A stretch of DNA of 64,000 nt from Ponticaulis koreensis DSM 19734 (GTDB lineage Bacteria; Pseudomonadota; Alphaproteobacteria; Caulobacterales; Hyphomonadaceae). Below are positions 51,398 to 59,902 of the stretch, piece after piece. Made by a program: the position numbers and the translations under genes. The stretch lies in assembly GCF_000420665.1 (NCBI RefSeq), contig NZ_ATVJ01000001.1, positions 2,117,588-2,181,587 on the forward strand. The letters run 5' to 3'. The notes beneath the pieces were generated by a model. That model was given only the letters and a program-made list of their open reading frames with translations, was not told where the DNA came from and did no database searches. Each line of letters starts with the position of its first letter. Positions within the stretch are counted from its first letter, which is position 1.

Positions 51398-51847
51398 GTT
51401 TCTCACACAAAATTCGAAAAACTTTGGAACCCGTAAGTCTGCCGCGCGTCATGCTTGTGTCAGAGCATGAAGTGGGGGCTTTTTCGCCTGTTTCCGGACT
51501 GCTCTGATTGTTCAGTAGAGCGTGCGATGCCGGTGGGAGGAAGTGAAAAGGTCATCCGGCAATTTCAGAAATCGATTCTCATCAAAATTCGGTGTTTCGT
51601 TGCTCAAGCGTGACGTATTTGACGCAGAGTTATCCCTATTAAGGCGAAAATCTGGCGAAGAATGCCTAGAACTGTTGCATTCTAGCCTCTCTGGTCGAAA
51701 ACGACATGAAAATGCAACGACTTACCTCGGAAAGGGTATCGCATTTTTCTCAGAAACTGGATATGTACAAAGATGTGTGGACGTTCCACACGGTTTCCTA
51801 TGGCCGCTCAGTCCGACGACTTTGGCGGCTCACTCAAGGGGATGGGT
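51398..51847. other. 450-base gap between yacG and ompA-like gene with small inverted repeats
   Basis: No convincing gene. Inverted repeats seen are CATGCT-N8-AGCATG (51450-51469), CTAGAA-N8-TTCTAG (51667-51686) and GTGTGGA-CGT-TCCACAC (51775-51791). The last lies 57 bases before the next start codon and may be in the leader RNA. Confidence 0.5.
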
Positions 51848-53044
51848 ATGAAAAAAACTCTTTTGTGCGCCACCGCAGCCCTCGCAATGGCGACGGCAAC
51901 GGGCGCGGCCCACGCAACTGACGGATGGTATGTCCGCGGTGACGTAGGTTACACTTTTGACGGCACATTCGATTATGATGCTGTTACACCGCTTCCGGGT
52001 AACCTGGCGGGTTCTGCAGACATCGACAATAACTGGCTTTACAGCGGTGGTCTTGGTTATGGTTTCGACAATGGTTTCCGCCTCGAAGGTGCGTTGACCT
52101 TCCGTGACGCCAAATTTGATGTTCCTAACGATGTAGCGGCTCGTACGCTTTTTGATGCAGGCCTCTCTGGCACTCAGACCAGCTATGACGCGGCTGCAGG
52201 CCACGCGACTGGTTGGGATTTGATGCTTAACCTGTATTACGACTTTGATCTGGGTCGTAATTTTGCTCCGTATATTGGTGGTGGTCTCGGTATCTCTGAG
52301 CTCAATGCGAACGTTCGTAACCTTTATGTTATCGACACGACGTCACTTCCGACAACGGTCACACAGGTAAATGGCTTTAACGACGGATCTGGTGACTTTG
52401 CTTACCAACTCCTCGCTGGTTTCGGTTATGATCTCACTGAGCAACTGACTTTTGACCTTGGATACCGCTATTTCGTGTCTCCAGACCTCGAGTTCGCTGG
52501 TATCCAGACGAGCTATGAGTCAGAGTATATCGAACATAACGTGACAGCTGGTCTGCGTTGGCAGTTTGCGGCTCCGCCGCCACCACCGCCTCCGCCACCG
52601 CCTCCGCCACCACCGCCACCACCTCCTCCTCCGCCACCACCACCGCCGCCTCCGCCGCCGCCTCCACCGCGTCCGGCGCTCCCAGCGTGCTCGACTGTGT
52701 CTCAGGAATTCGTGGTTTACTTCGAGTGGGACGAGTCTGACCTCACATCTGAAGCGGCAGCGGTTATCGACCGTGCGGTTCGTCAGATCGCAGCTCGCGG
52801 TGACTGCTCTGTATCTACAGTAGGTATCGGCGGCCACGCTGACCGCTCTGGTGCAGCAGCTTACAACGTTCGTCTTTCTGCACGTCGTGCGGCAGTGGTT
52901 CGTGATGCTCTCGTAGCTCGCGGTGTCTCTGCTGACATGATCAGCACAGAAGCCTTCGGTGAGACTGAGCCTGCTCGTCCAACTGAAGACGGTGTACGTG
53001 AGCCTCTGAACCGTCGTTCAGAAGTGCGCATCATCGTTCAATAA
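51848..53044 (+). CDS. OmpA-like outer-membrane protein with 32-proline linker
   Basis: 398 residues from the ATG at 51848 (AAGGGG upstream). A signal peptide covers residues 1-22 (MKKTLLCATAALAMATATG, cut near AHA). An 8-stranded-type barrel follows (GWYVRGDVGYTF, NNWLYSGGLGYGF, DLMLNLYYDFDLG, FAPYIGGGLGIS, LAGFGYDLTEQLTFDLGYRYF). Codons 243-274 are an uninterrupted run of 32 prolines. The C-terminal OmpA peptidoglycan-binding domain has VVYFEWDESDLTSEA, GHADRSGAAAYNVRLSARRA and LNRRSEVRI with the conserved Arg. It anchors the outer membrane to the cell wall. A terminator follows. Confidence 0.95.
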   Translation: MKKTLLCATAALAMATATGAAHATDGWYVRGDVGYTFDGTFDYDAVTPLPGNLAGSADIDNNWLYSGGLGYGFDNGFRLEGALTFRDAKFDVPNDVAARTLFDAGLSGTQTSYDAAAGHATGWDLMLNLYYDFDLGRNFAPYIGGGLGISELNANVRNLYVIDTTSLPTTVTQVNGFNDGSGDFAYQLLAGFGYDLTEQLTFDLGYRYFVSPDLEFAGIQTSYESEYIEHNVTAGLRWQFAAPPPPPPPPPPPPPPPPPPPPPPPPPPPPPPPPRPALPACSTVSQEFVVYFEWDESDLTSEAAAVIDRAVRQIAARGDCSVSTVGIGGHADRSGAAAYNVRLSARRAAVVRDALVARGVSADMISTEAFGETEPARPTEDGVREPLNRRSEVRIIVQ

Positions 53045-53068
53045 TCCGAGCGATTATCGAATTAAAGG

Positions 53069-53098
53069 CGGCCCGACTTTGCAGTCGGGCCGTTTTTT
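53069..53098 (+). terminator. Rho-independent terminator of the ompA-like gene
   Basis: A 10-bp stem CGGCCCGACT with a 4-base loop and complement, then six T. Confidence 0.9.
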
Positions 53099-53165
53099 AT
53101 TGCGCTGAACCCGTCACTCCGTGAAAGATTTTGTCGGTTACGGCTTTATCTGCGACGCGCGCCAT
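53097..53165 (-). CDS. Possible 22-residue small ORF
   Basis: On the minus strand an ATG at 53165, preceded by AGAGGAAA nine bases upstream, opens a 22-codon frame (MARVADKAVTDKIFHGVTG and three more residues). It stops at the ompA terminator, which could also end this transcript, though the T run on this strand is short. No family is recognised. It could equally be chance. Confidence 0.25.
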   Translation of the reverse strand: MARVADKAVTDKIFHGVTGSAQ

Positions 53166-53279
53166 CTTACGTTTCCTCTTTGATTTCTAGCGATCCGGAT
53201 TCGCGTGAAAGCCTTTTGTGGCTCCCCGCCGCCATTGGCTCCAAATCCTGTCGCAACGTTTTGAACTGGAAAGGTATGC

Positions 53280-54539
53280 ATGCTCGATCAGCTCAATGAG
53301 ACTGATAAACAGGTGCTAGCGCAGATCGCGGGCAAAGGTGATGAGATGTGCGCGCTGACTGTTGATTGGTCGCGTGTGAATTCAGGTAGCTGGAATACAG
53401 AAGGTCTCCGCAAGATGGTGCCTTTGATTTCCGAACGTCTTTCAGTGCTGCCGGGCGACACCGAATTGGTTGATCGCGGCGACATTCCGCAGATCTCTGC
53501 TCAAGGTAAGGAAACAGGGCATCCGACAGGACCCGTGATCTGTCATGTTTGTAGACCGGATGCCCCGGTTCAGATCGTCTTCACGGGACACTATGATACC
53601 GTTTTCCCGCCCTCAGCAGATTTTGACGATGTGACTGACATCGGAGAGGGCAAGCTGAATGGACCAGGCCTGGCGGACATGAAGGGCGGTCTCATTGTAA
53701 TGACCGAAGCACTTCGCGCGTTTGAAACCTCGGATGTCGCGGGCCAGATCGGCTATCGCATTGTGATCTCCCCGGACGAGGAGATCGGCAATCCTGTAAG
53801 TGCGGAGATTATTCATGAAACCGCGCTCGGTGCACATGTCGGGATGACGTACGAGCCAGCGTTGGAGAGTGGTGACTTTGCAGGTGAACGCAAAGGCAGT
53901 GGCAATTTCAGCCTCGTTGTTAAAGGCATCTCGGCTCATGCTGGACGTGCGCACGCCGACGGACGAAGTGCGGTACTAGCGGCAGCGAAATTTGTGGTCG
54001 CTTTGGAGAACCTGAACGGTGTTCGTGATGGTGTTACCTTCAACACAGGAAAGGTTGAGGGCGGTGGTCCTAATAATCAGGTGCCAGACCTTTCCGTTAT
54101 ACGCTTCAATGTCCGCGTTCCGGATCAACCGGCGACTGACTGGGCTCAGGAAAATATCGACAAGCTCGTAAGCGGTCTGAATGAGATGGATGGCATTTCA
54201 GCTCATATACATGGTGGATTTTACAGGCCGCCTAAACCGTTCAACGCTGCGCAGCAGGCCTTGTTCAGTGGCGTTCAGGAAACTGGACGTGCGCTCGGGC
54301 TTGAATTGAGGTGGGTGTCGACTGGCGGTGTTTGTGAGGGCAATAATGTGTTCGCAGCGGGTGTGCCCAACATTGATACGCTGGGCGTTCGCGGTGGACG
54401 TATCCACTCTACCGAAGAATTTGTAGTGACCGATAGTTTCGAAGAGCGCGCTTCTCTGTCAGCGCTTATTCTCTGTCGTCTGGCAGAAGGGCGCATGGAC
54501 GCTCACCAGATCAAGAAACTCATGGAAGGAAACTCATGA
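53280..54539 (+). CDS. M20-family zinc hydrolase in the arginine succinyltransferase operon
   Basis: 419 residues without a signal peptide. Metal-site motifs of M20 peptidases are seen: FTGHYDTVFPP (His and catalytic Asp), GPGLADMKGGLIV (bridging Asp), SPDEEIGN (catalytic and metal Glu), the dimer domain with GISAHAGRAHADGRSAV, and the last metal His in GRIHSTEE. It opens the operon with astA, astD and astB; its stop overlaps the astA start as ATGA. In standard operons the final step is done by AstE, an M14-type succinylglutamate desuccinylase. Here the M20 enzyme is a likely replacement (inference). Other options are acylornithine or acylglutamate hydrolysis. Confidence 0.85.
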   Translation: MLDQLNETDKQVLAQIAGKGDEMCALTVDWSRVNSGSWNTEGLRKMVPLISERLSVLPGDTELVDRGDIPQISAQGKETGHPTGPVICHVCRPDAPVQIVFTGHYDTVFPPSADFDDVTDIGEGKLNGPGLADMKGGLIVMTEALRAFETSDVAGQIGYRIVISPDEEIGNPVSAEIIHETALGAHVGMTYEPALESGDFAGERKGSGNFSLVVKGISAHAGRAHADGRSAVLAAAKFVVALENLNGVRDGVTFNTGKVEGGGPNNQVPDLSVIRFNVRVPDQPATDWAQENIDKLVSGLNEMDGISAHIHGGFYRPPKPFNAAQQALFSGVQETGRALGLELRWVSTGGVCEGNNVFAAGVPNIDTLGVRGGRIHSTEEFVVTDSFEERASLSALILCRLAEGRMDAHQIKKLMEGNS

Positions 54540-55567
54540 GCATGCTGATCATGCGACCGTCACAGCTGGACGATTTCGACGATATGATGGAGCTGGCGGA
54601 GCTGTCGGGGCCGGGCTTTACGAGCCTGCCGGTAGATGAAGGTTTGATTCGTAAACGCCTTCAGGCCTCTGAAAAAGCCTTTTCGGGCAGCCCTGATGCG
54701 CCCCAGCAAGGCAAGTTTCTTCTGATAATGGAAGACAGCGAGACGGGGGAGGTGGCTGGTTGCTGCGCCGTGAAGGCGGGCATCGGTATGAACCGTCCTT
54801 TCTTCAACTATCGTATCATCACGATTTTGCAGTCTTCTACGGTTGTCGACCGCCGGTTCAGCATGGATGCACTCGTCCTGACCAACGAGTTCATGGGCTA
54901 TACCGAAGTGGGTACGCTGTTCCTGAAGAAAGAATTCAGGGGAGGGCCGCATCGGGCAGGGCGTCTGGCAGCGCAATCGCGTTATTTGCTAATGGCCGCA
55001 GCGCCTGACGAGTTCGGCGAGATGGTTTTGGCGGAGCTGCGCGGCGTTGTGAACCCGAACGGTATTTCGCCATTCTGGGAAGGCGTCGGACGTTGCTTCT
55101 TTGATATGGATTTTCAGGAAGCAGACTATCAATCAGGCGTCACCGATGGCCAGTTCATCATGGATCTGATGCCGAAATATCCGATCTATGTGGACCTTCT
55201 GCCGCCAGAGGCGCGTGAAGTGATCGGTCGCTGTCACGTCGAAGGTATTGGCGCGATGAAGCTCCTCGAATGGGAAGGGTTTCGCTTCGAGCGCGTTGTC
55301 GATATTTTTGACGGTGGTCCGCAGGTTTCTACGCAGCGGAAAAATATCCGTACGATTCGCGAATCGCGCGTGGTTACGTTTGAGCTGGGCGTACCGGAAG
55401 ACCGTGCAAAGAATGCTCTCGTCTCAACAGACTCACTTGAAAACTTCCGCACAGCGTGGGCGAAAATTGATACTCGCTCGGACAGCGTTGCTGTGATGGA
55501 CCAAGCCGTATTCGATGCACTGAAGATCAAGCCGGGGCATCAAGGGCGTATCTGGACAAAGGAATAG
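54536..55567 (+). CDS. astA: Arginine N-succinyltransferase
   Basis: 343 residues; catalyses the first step of the AST pathway, succinyl-CoA plus arginine. MLIMRPSQLDDFDDMMELAELSGPGFTSLPVD is represented by the key blocks RPSQLDDF and GPGFTSLP. LFLKKEFRGGPHRAGRLAAQSR carries the CoA-binding loop of this GNAT-like fold, and LPKYPIYVDLLPPEAR-type and GVGRCFFDMDFQEADY blocks are family-specific. Length matches AstA (about 340). It is translated from an ATG overlapping the M20 stop and is followed 2 bases later by astD. Confidence 0.95.
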   Translation: MSMLIMRPSQLDDFDDMMELAELSGPGFTSLPVDEGLIRKRLQASEKAFSGSPDAPQQGKFLLIMEDSETGEVAGCCAVKAGIGMNRPFFNYRIITILQSSTVVDRRFSMDALVLTNEFMGYTEVGTLFLKKEFRGGPHRAGRLAAQSRYLLMAAAPDEFGEMVLAELRGVVNPNGISPFWEGVGRCFFDMDFQEADYQSGVTDGQFIMDLMPKYPIYVDLLPPEAREVIGRCHVEGIGAMKLLEWEGFRFERVVDIFDGGPQVSTQRKNIRTIRESRVVTFELGVPEDRAKNALVSTDSLENFRTAWAKIDTRSDSVAVMDQAVFDALKIKPGHQGRIWTKE

Positions 55568-55569
55568 GC

Positions 55570-57018
55570 ATGTCTCTCTTTATCGCAGGGCAATGGATTT
55601 CCGGCGCGGGGCCGGAGCTTCAATCGACTGATCCGGCAACAGGCGAAATTGTGTGGGCAGGCAAAAGCGCATCGCCTGCAGATGTCTCTGAAGCCTATAA
55701 AGCGGCTCGTGGCGCCTTTCTCGGCTGGGCGCGTACGCCGCTTGCGGAGCGTGTGGAGATTTTGCGCAAGTATGCGTCCGTGCTGGATGAGATGGCGGAC
55801 GAGCTGCCGACTACGATTTCCCGGGAAGTCGGCAAAGTGCTTTGGGAAACACGCACAGAGCTCGGCGCGATGAAGGGCAAGGTCGAGCTCTCGATCAAAT
55901 CCTATGAGGACCGTACCGGAAATACTGTATCTGACACAGCGTTTGGCCGGTCCGAACTGGTACACCGTCCGCACGGTGTCATGGCTGTTATGGGGCCGTT
56001 TAACTTCCCGGGACACCTGCCGAACGGACATATCGTGCCCGCACTTCTTGCTGGCAATACAATTGTTTTCAAACCCTCCGAGTTTGCACCTGCGACGGGT
56101 GAATTGCTTGTCAAAGCGATGGAAAAGGCGGGACTGCCCGCTGGCGTTCTGAATCTTGTTCAGGGCGCGCGCGATACGGGCGCTGCGCTTCTGGATGGCG
56201 ATCTGGACGGCGTTTTGTTCACCGGTTCGGCAGCTACGGGCACTTTTATCCATAAGAAGTTTGGTGGTCGTCCTGAGGTTATGCTTGCACTGGAAATGGG
56301 CGGGAATAATCCGCTTATTGGCTGGGAATTTGCTGATGTTGAAGCGGCGGCTGATATCGCCGCGCAGTCTGCGTATCTGACAAGCGGCCAACGCTGTTCC
56401 TGTGCACGTCGTCTCATCGTGCCGGACGGCGCTGAAGGCGAGGCGCTGGTTCAGGCGGTGCTGGCACGCGCCGAAGGCGTGAAGATCGGCAAGTGGGATG
56501 AAGACGGCGTCTTCATGGGTTCGCTCGTAAATGACCGGGCCGCAGACGGCGCGCTCGTCTTTCAACAGAAGCTTGAGGAAGCGGGCGGTAAACCTCTGAA
56601 AAAGCTTGAGAAACTTCCAATTGGTGATGCCTTCGTTTCGACGGGCATCATAGACATGACGGATGCTGCGAATCCGCCAGATGAAGAGCTGTTCGGGCCG
56701 TTTTTGCAGGTCTACCGTGCAAAGTCTTTCGAGGATGCGCTGCGCATTGCCAACAATACGCAGTATGGCCTCGCAGGTGGCCTGATCAGCGATAATGCTG
56801 CGCTTTGGAACGAAGCGCATATTAGCATGCGTGCCGGTATTCTGAACTTTAATCGACCGACCGCAGGGGCGTCATCGGCGCTTCCATTTGGCGGACCGGG
56901 TATTTCGGGTAACCACAGACCTAGTGCCTGGTATGCCGCAGATTATTGCGCATGGCCGCAGGCGAGCCAGATTGCAGATGCGCCTGAACGTATGAGTGCG
57001 CAGGGGTTCCCGAAATGA
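55570..57018 (+). CDS. astD: Succinylglutamate-semialdehyde dehydrogenase
   Basis: 482 residues, an NAD(P)-dependent aldehyde dehydrogenase and fourth enzyme of arginine succinyl catabolism. ALDH blocks: GVMAVMGPFNFPGHLPNGHI with the catalytic Asn (PFNFP), VFKPSEFAPATGE, VLFTGSAATG, LALEMGGNNPLI with the general-base Glu, and TSGQRCSCARR with the nucleophile Cys. EELFGPFLQVYR and GAGILNFNRPT-like RAGILNFNRPT follow. The arrangement with astA upstream and astB overlapping downstream supports AstD. Confidence 0.95.
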   Translation: MSLFIAGQWISGAGPELQSTDPATGEIVWAGKSASPADVSEAYKAARGAFLGWARTPLAERVEILRKYASVLDEMADELPTTISREVGKVLWETRTELGAMKGKVELSIKSYEDRTGNTVSDTAFGRSELVHRPHGVMAVMGPFNFPGHLPNGHIVPALLAGNTIVFKPSEFAPATGELLVKAMEKAGLPAGVLNLVQGARDTGAALLDGDLDGVLFTGSAATGTFIHKKFGGRPEVMLALEMGGNNPLIGWEFADVEAAADIAAQSAYLTSGQRCSCARRLIVPDGAEGEALVQAVLARAEGVKIGKWDEDGVFMGSLVNDRAADGALVFQQKLEEAGGKPLKKLEKLPIGDAFVSTGIIDMTDAANPPDEELFGPFLQVYRAKSFEDALRIANNTQYGLAGGLISDNAALWNEAHISMRAGILNFNRPTAGASSALPFGGPGISGNHRPSAWYAADYCAWPQASQIADAPERMSAQGFPK

Positions 57019-58343
57019 GTGAGCCTTATGAAGTCAATTTTGATGGCCTGATCGGACCGACGCACAATTATGGCGGTCTGTCTGATGGTAATCTCGCGAG
57101 CTCTAACAATGCCGGTGAGGTTTCCCGTCCGCAGGAAGCCGCGCTGCAAGGGCTTGAGAAAATGCGGACGCTTTACAAGGCCGGGCTGAAGCAAGGATTC
57201 CTGCCGCCGCTTATGCGTCCAAACATGACTTTCCTTAAGCGTGCCGGCTTCACCGGTAGTCAGGAAGATATGATCAAAGCTGCCGCTAATGAGGCGCCAT
57301 CGCTTTTGAAGACGGCATATTCTGCGAGTTCCATGTGGGCGGCAAATGCCGCGACGGTTTCACCTTCAGCTGATACGCAGGACGGTAAGCTGCATCTGAC
57401 GCCCGCAAACCTCTCAACAATGCTACACCGTAGCCTGGAGCACCCTGACACGTTCCGGAACTTGCAAACCATATTCGCGGATATGGGGCAGTTTGCAGTG
57501 CATGAAGCTCTGCCAGAGCATTCAAACTTCTCTGATGAAGGCGCTGCAAACCATGTGCGCCTGTGTGCTGACCATGGTGCGGAGGGCGTGGAAGTGTTCG
57601 TTTATGGTCGTGAAGCCAGTGAAGATACAGCGGGCTTCCCCACGCGTCAGACAAGGCTCGCATCCGAGCGCATTGCTGCCATGCACGGGCTGAAGCCGGA
57701 GCGTACAGTTTACATCCGTCAGTCGCGTCAGGCGATTGATGCAGGCGCTTTCCATAATGACGTTGTCAGCGTTGGGTCGCTAAACACGCTGTTCACGCAT
57801 GAGCTGGCATTTGAAGACAAAGCGGCCGCCTATGATGCCATCGCGAAAGCTGGCGAAGGATTGTTCGACTTGAACGTTGTTGAGGTGCCGGATGCTGAAG
57901 TCCCTCTCAAAGACGCGATCAAATCCTATCTGTTCAATTCCCAGCTTGTTAAAATGCCGGGCGAGGATCGCCTTGTGCTGATTGCGCCGACTGAGACCGA
58001 AGAGACAGAAAGCACGCGTCTGTTCTGTGAGGCGATGACGAAGAGCAACGGGCCCATCGGGCGTGTTCACTATGTAGATGTGCGTCAGTCCATGCGAAAT
58101 GGTGGTGGCCCAGCGTGTCTGCGTCTGCGTGTCGTGCTGACCGAAGAGCAGCTTCGCGGCGTGAATCATGCGTTTTTGCTGGATGATCAGAAGATTAACG
58201 CGCTGCAGGATTGGGTGCGCGCCCATTATCGTGAAACCCTGAGCGCAGCAGATTTTGCGGATCCTGCCCTTGCGCTGGAAATCAGCAATGGGCATCTGGC
58301 TCTGCAGAAACTTATCAATGACTTCGGCGCACAGGTGAACTGA
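57015..58343 (+). CDS. astB: N-succinylarginine dihydrolase
   Basis: 442 residues; removes CO2 and two ammonia from succinylarginine to give succinylornithine. Family blocks: EVNFDGLIGPTHNYGGLS near the start, then GNLAS, LPPLMRPNMTFLKRAGF, YSASSMWAANAATVSPS (substrate loop), FHNDVVSVGSLN with the catalytic His, SYLFNSQLV, and VRQSMRNGGGPACLRLRV containing the active-site Cys. Its ATG overlaps the astD stop by 4 bases. No succinylornithine transaminase (astC) is in the window; a general acetylornithine aminotransferase elsewhere may serve. Confidence 0.95.
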   Translation: MSEPYEVNFDGLIGPTHNYGGLSDGNLASSNNAGEVSRPQEAALQGLEKMRTLYKAGLKQGFLPPLMRPNMTFLKRAGFTGSQEDMIKAAANEAPSLLKTAYSASSMWAANAATVSPSADTQDGKLHLTPANLSTMLHRSLEHPDTFRNLQTIFADMGQFAVHEALPEHSNFSDEGAANHVRLCADHGAEGVEVFVYGREASEDTAGFPTRQTRLASERIAAMHGLKPERTVYIRQSRQAIDAGAFHNDVVSVGSLNTLFTHELAFEDKAAAYDAIAKAGEGLFDLNVVEVPDAEVPLKDAIKSYLFNSQLVKMPGEDRLVLIAPTETEETESTRLFCEAMTKSNGPIGRVHYVDVRQSMRNGGGPACLRLRVVLTEEQLRGVNHAFLLDDQKINALQDWVRAHYRETLSAADFADPALALEISNGHLALQKLINDFGAQVN

Positions 58344-58344
58344 C

Positions 58345-58578
58345 ATGGCAATGGATCGCAACACACTGGAAACAATGCTTCGTGAGGCTTTTCCGGACGC
58401 TGAGATAGAACTGACAGATCTCGCAGGTGATGATGATCACTGGAGCGCGAAAATTGTCTCTGAAAGCTTCCGCGGTAAGCCGCGCGTGGCGCAGCACCAG
58501 ATGGTTTATGCTGCGCTGGATGGCAAAATGGGCGGCGTTCTGCACGCGTTGCAGCTCAAAACGTCTGCGCCAGCGTAA
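58345..58578 (+). CDS. BolA family protein
   Basis: 77 residues, the size of the short BolA/IbaG type. RNTLETMLREAFPDAEIELTD, split as helix and strand, is followed by HWSAKIVSESFRGKPRVAQHQMV, in which FRGKxRVxxHQxV is the family hallmark with the Fe-S-ligand histidine, and GVLHALQLKT. BolA proteins bind a 2Fe-2S cluster together with CGFS monothiol glutaredoxins; one such gene lies 0.9 kb downstream. The start is 1 base after the astB stop. Confidence 0.92.
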   Translation: MAMDRNTLETMLREAFPDAEIELTDLAGDDDHWSAKIVSESFRGKPRVAQHQMVYAALDGKMGGVLHALQLKTSAPA

Positions 58579-58587
58579 GGCGGTTTT

Positions 58588-59442
58588 GTGAAAACAGCGA
58601 TCATCGGAGTATCTGGAGCGCTTGGTCGCGCTATTTTCGATTTGCTCCGCACGGACGCTAACGGGCACGACATTGTTCTGACCTCTCGCGATCCGTCCAA
58701 ACTAGAATGGGCGGAAGGTATGGCAGGTGTTGAGATCCGAACGCTTGATCTCGATGCGCCGGAAAATGCAGCGAAAGTGCTCGCTGATTGCGAACAGATC
58801 GTTTTCTGCCCGATTCTTTCGAGCAGTGGACCGACCGCGCGCCAGATGAGGGCGAACGGAAGCTCTGCGCATCTTATCCTGTTTTCTTCAAATAATGTCG
58901 GGATCGATTTTGAGTCTCCGGTCTATGCTGCGTTGCGCGCTGAAGAAGAGACTGTTTCTACAATGTCGGGCGGTAAGCTCGCCATCATCCGCCCGTGCAT
59001 GATCTATGGAAACCGTAGTGACGGGAATATTGGTCGTTTGATTGGCCTCGCCGAGCGGTTCCGGGTTCTGCCTTTGATGGGGGCGGGTACAGCGCGTCAG
59101 CAGCCAGTGCACTATGATGATCTTGCGTTGTTGACGATCCATGTCCTTAAGAACCAGTCCCAGCCTTTATCGAAAGTCGGGGCGGGTGGGCCCGAAGTTC
59201 ATCAGATGAAAGAGATTTACCGGATAATCTCCGAAGAGGTATCCGGACCTGTCGTAACTGTTCGTGTCCCAGACATAATTTTGCAGCTTGTCCGTAAGAT
59301 TAGGGGGCAGGGCGCGGACCTTTCCGATGCACAGATCAGGCGCGCAGATGCCGATCGCTTGCAGACCTGGCCAGCCGCCGAGGGGTGGCAGGCCAGGATA
59401 TCCATGCGGGATGGCATCAGGCAAATTGCTGCACTGCGCTAA
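58588..59442 (+). CDS. NAD(P)-binding SDR/NmrA-like oxidoreductase
   Basis: 284 residues from a GTG at 58588 with AAGGCGG upstream. The Rossmann motif is AIIGVSGALGRAIFDLL (G-x-x-G-x-x-G). Further blocks are LTSRDP (cofactor ribose end of strand 2), LDLDAPENAAKVLADCEQIVFC, LILFSSNNVG and IIRPCMIYGNRSDGNIG, resembling atypical extended SDRs. The classical Tyr-x3-Lys is not visible, so it may be a non-catalytic or redox-sensing member. It sits between the BolA and glutaredoxin genes; a link to Fe-S work is only positional. Confidence 0.75.
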   Translation: MKTAIIGVSGALGRAIFDLLRTDANGHDIVLTSRDPSKLEWAEGMAGVEIRTLDLDAPENAAKVLADCEQIVFCPILSSSGPTARQMRANGSSAHLILFSSNNVGIDFESPVYAALRAEEETVSTMSGGKLAIIRPCMIYGNRSDGNIGRLIGLAERFRVLPLMGAGTARQQPVHYDDLALLTIHVLKNQSQPLSKVGAGGPEVHQMKEIYRIISEEVSGPVVTVRVPDIILQLVRKIRGQGADLSDAQIRRADADRLQTWPAAEGWQARISMRDGIRQIAALR

Positions 59443-59515
59443 CATTTGCGGCAACAGGCCTTGATATTTCAGTTCAAAAGCCTCACTTCCGCGATAGGTT
59501 TTAAGGAGAACTTTC

Positions 59516-59842
59516 ATGAGTGTTCAGGACACAATCCGCTCTCAGGTCGATAAGAACGACGTCATGCTGTATATGAAGGGCACACCGACCTTCCCGCAGT
59601 GCGGATTTTCTTCCGTTGTGTCCCAGATTCTGAACTATCTTCAGGTAGATTATGAGTCTGTGAACGTGCTCGAAGACATGGAAATCCGTGAAGGCATCAA
59701 ACAGTTCTCGAACTGGCCTACGATTCCTCAGCTTTACGTAAAAGGTGAGTTTGTTGGCGGATGCGATATTGTAAAAGAAATGTTCGAAGAGGGTGAGCTG
59801 AAGACTTACCTGATCGAAAAGGGCGTTCTTGCTGAAGCGTGA
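59516..59842 (+). CDS. grxD: Monothiol glutaredoxin (Grx4/GrxD type)
   Basis: 108 residues, start preceded by AAGGAGA. VMLYMKGTPTFPQCGFSSV contains the CGFS active site. WPTIPQLYVKGEFVGGCDIV holds the cis-Pro and the glutathione-binding GGCD motif. CGFS glutaredoxins carry a bridging 2Fe-2S cluster, deliver it to apo-proteins and pair with BolA. The close BolA-type gene fits this. Confidence 0.96.
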   Translation: MSVQDTIRSQVDKNDVMLYMKGTPTFPQCGFSSVVSQILNYLQVDYESVNVLEDMEIREGIKQFSNWPTIPQLYVKGEFVGGCDIVKEMFEEGELKTYLIEKGVLAEA

Positions 59843-59902
59843 TGGTTTTCAAACCGGCCATTTTCAGGTACAGCCGCGCGCTCCCCGGAAACTGAGGCCG
59901 TT

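Noticed and set aside
51450-51469. Terminator after yacG
   Set aside because: The hairpin CATGCT-N8-AGCATG has only 6 bp and is followed by AAGTGGGGG rather than a T run.
52571-52672. Simple-sequence or CRISPR-like repeat
   Set aside because: The CCN repeats are in-frame proline codons of an OmpA-like gene without unit spacing or spacers.
55540-56820. Long antisense open frame of 426 codons opposite astD
   Set aside because: It mirrors a clear aldehyde dehydrogenase gene, its protein is rich in Arg, His and Cys with no domain, and such antisense frames are common opposite high-GC-third-position genes.
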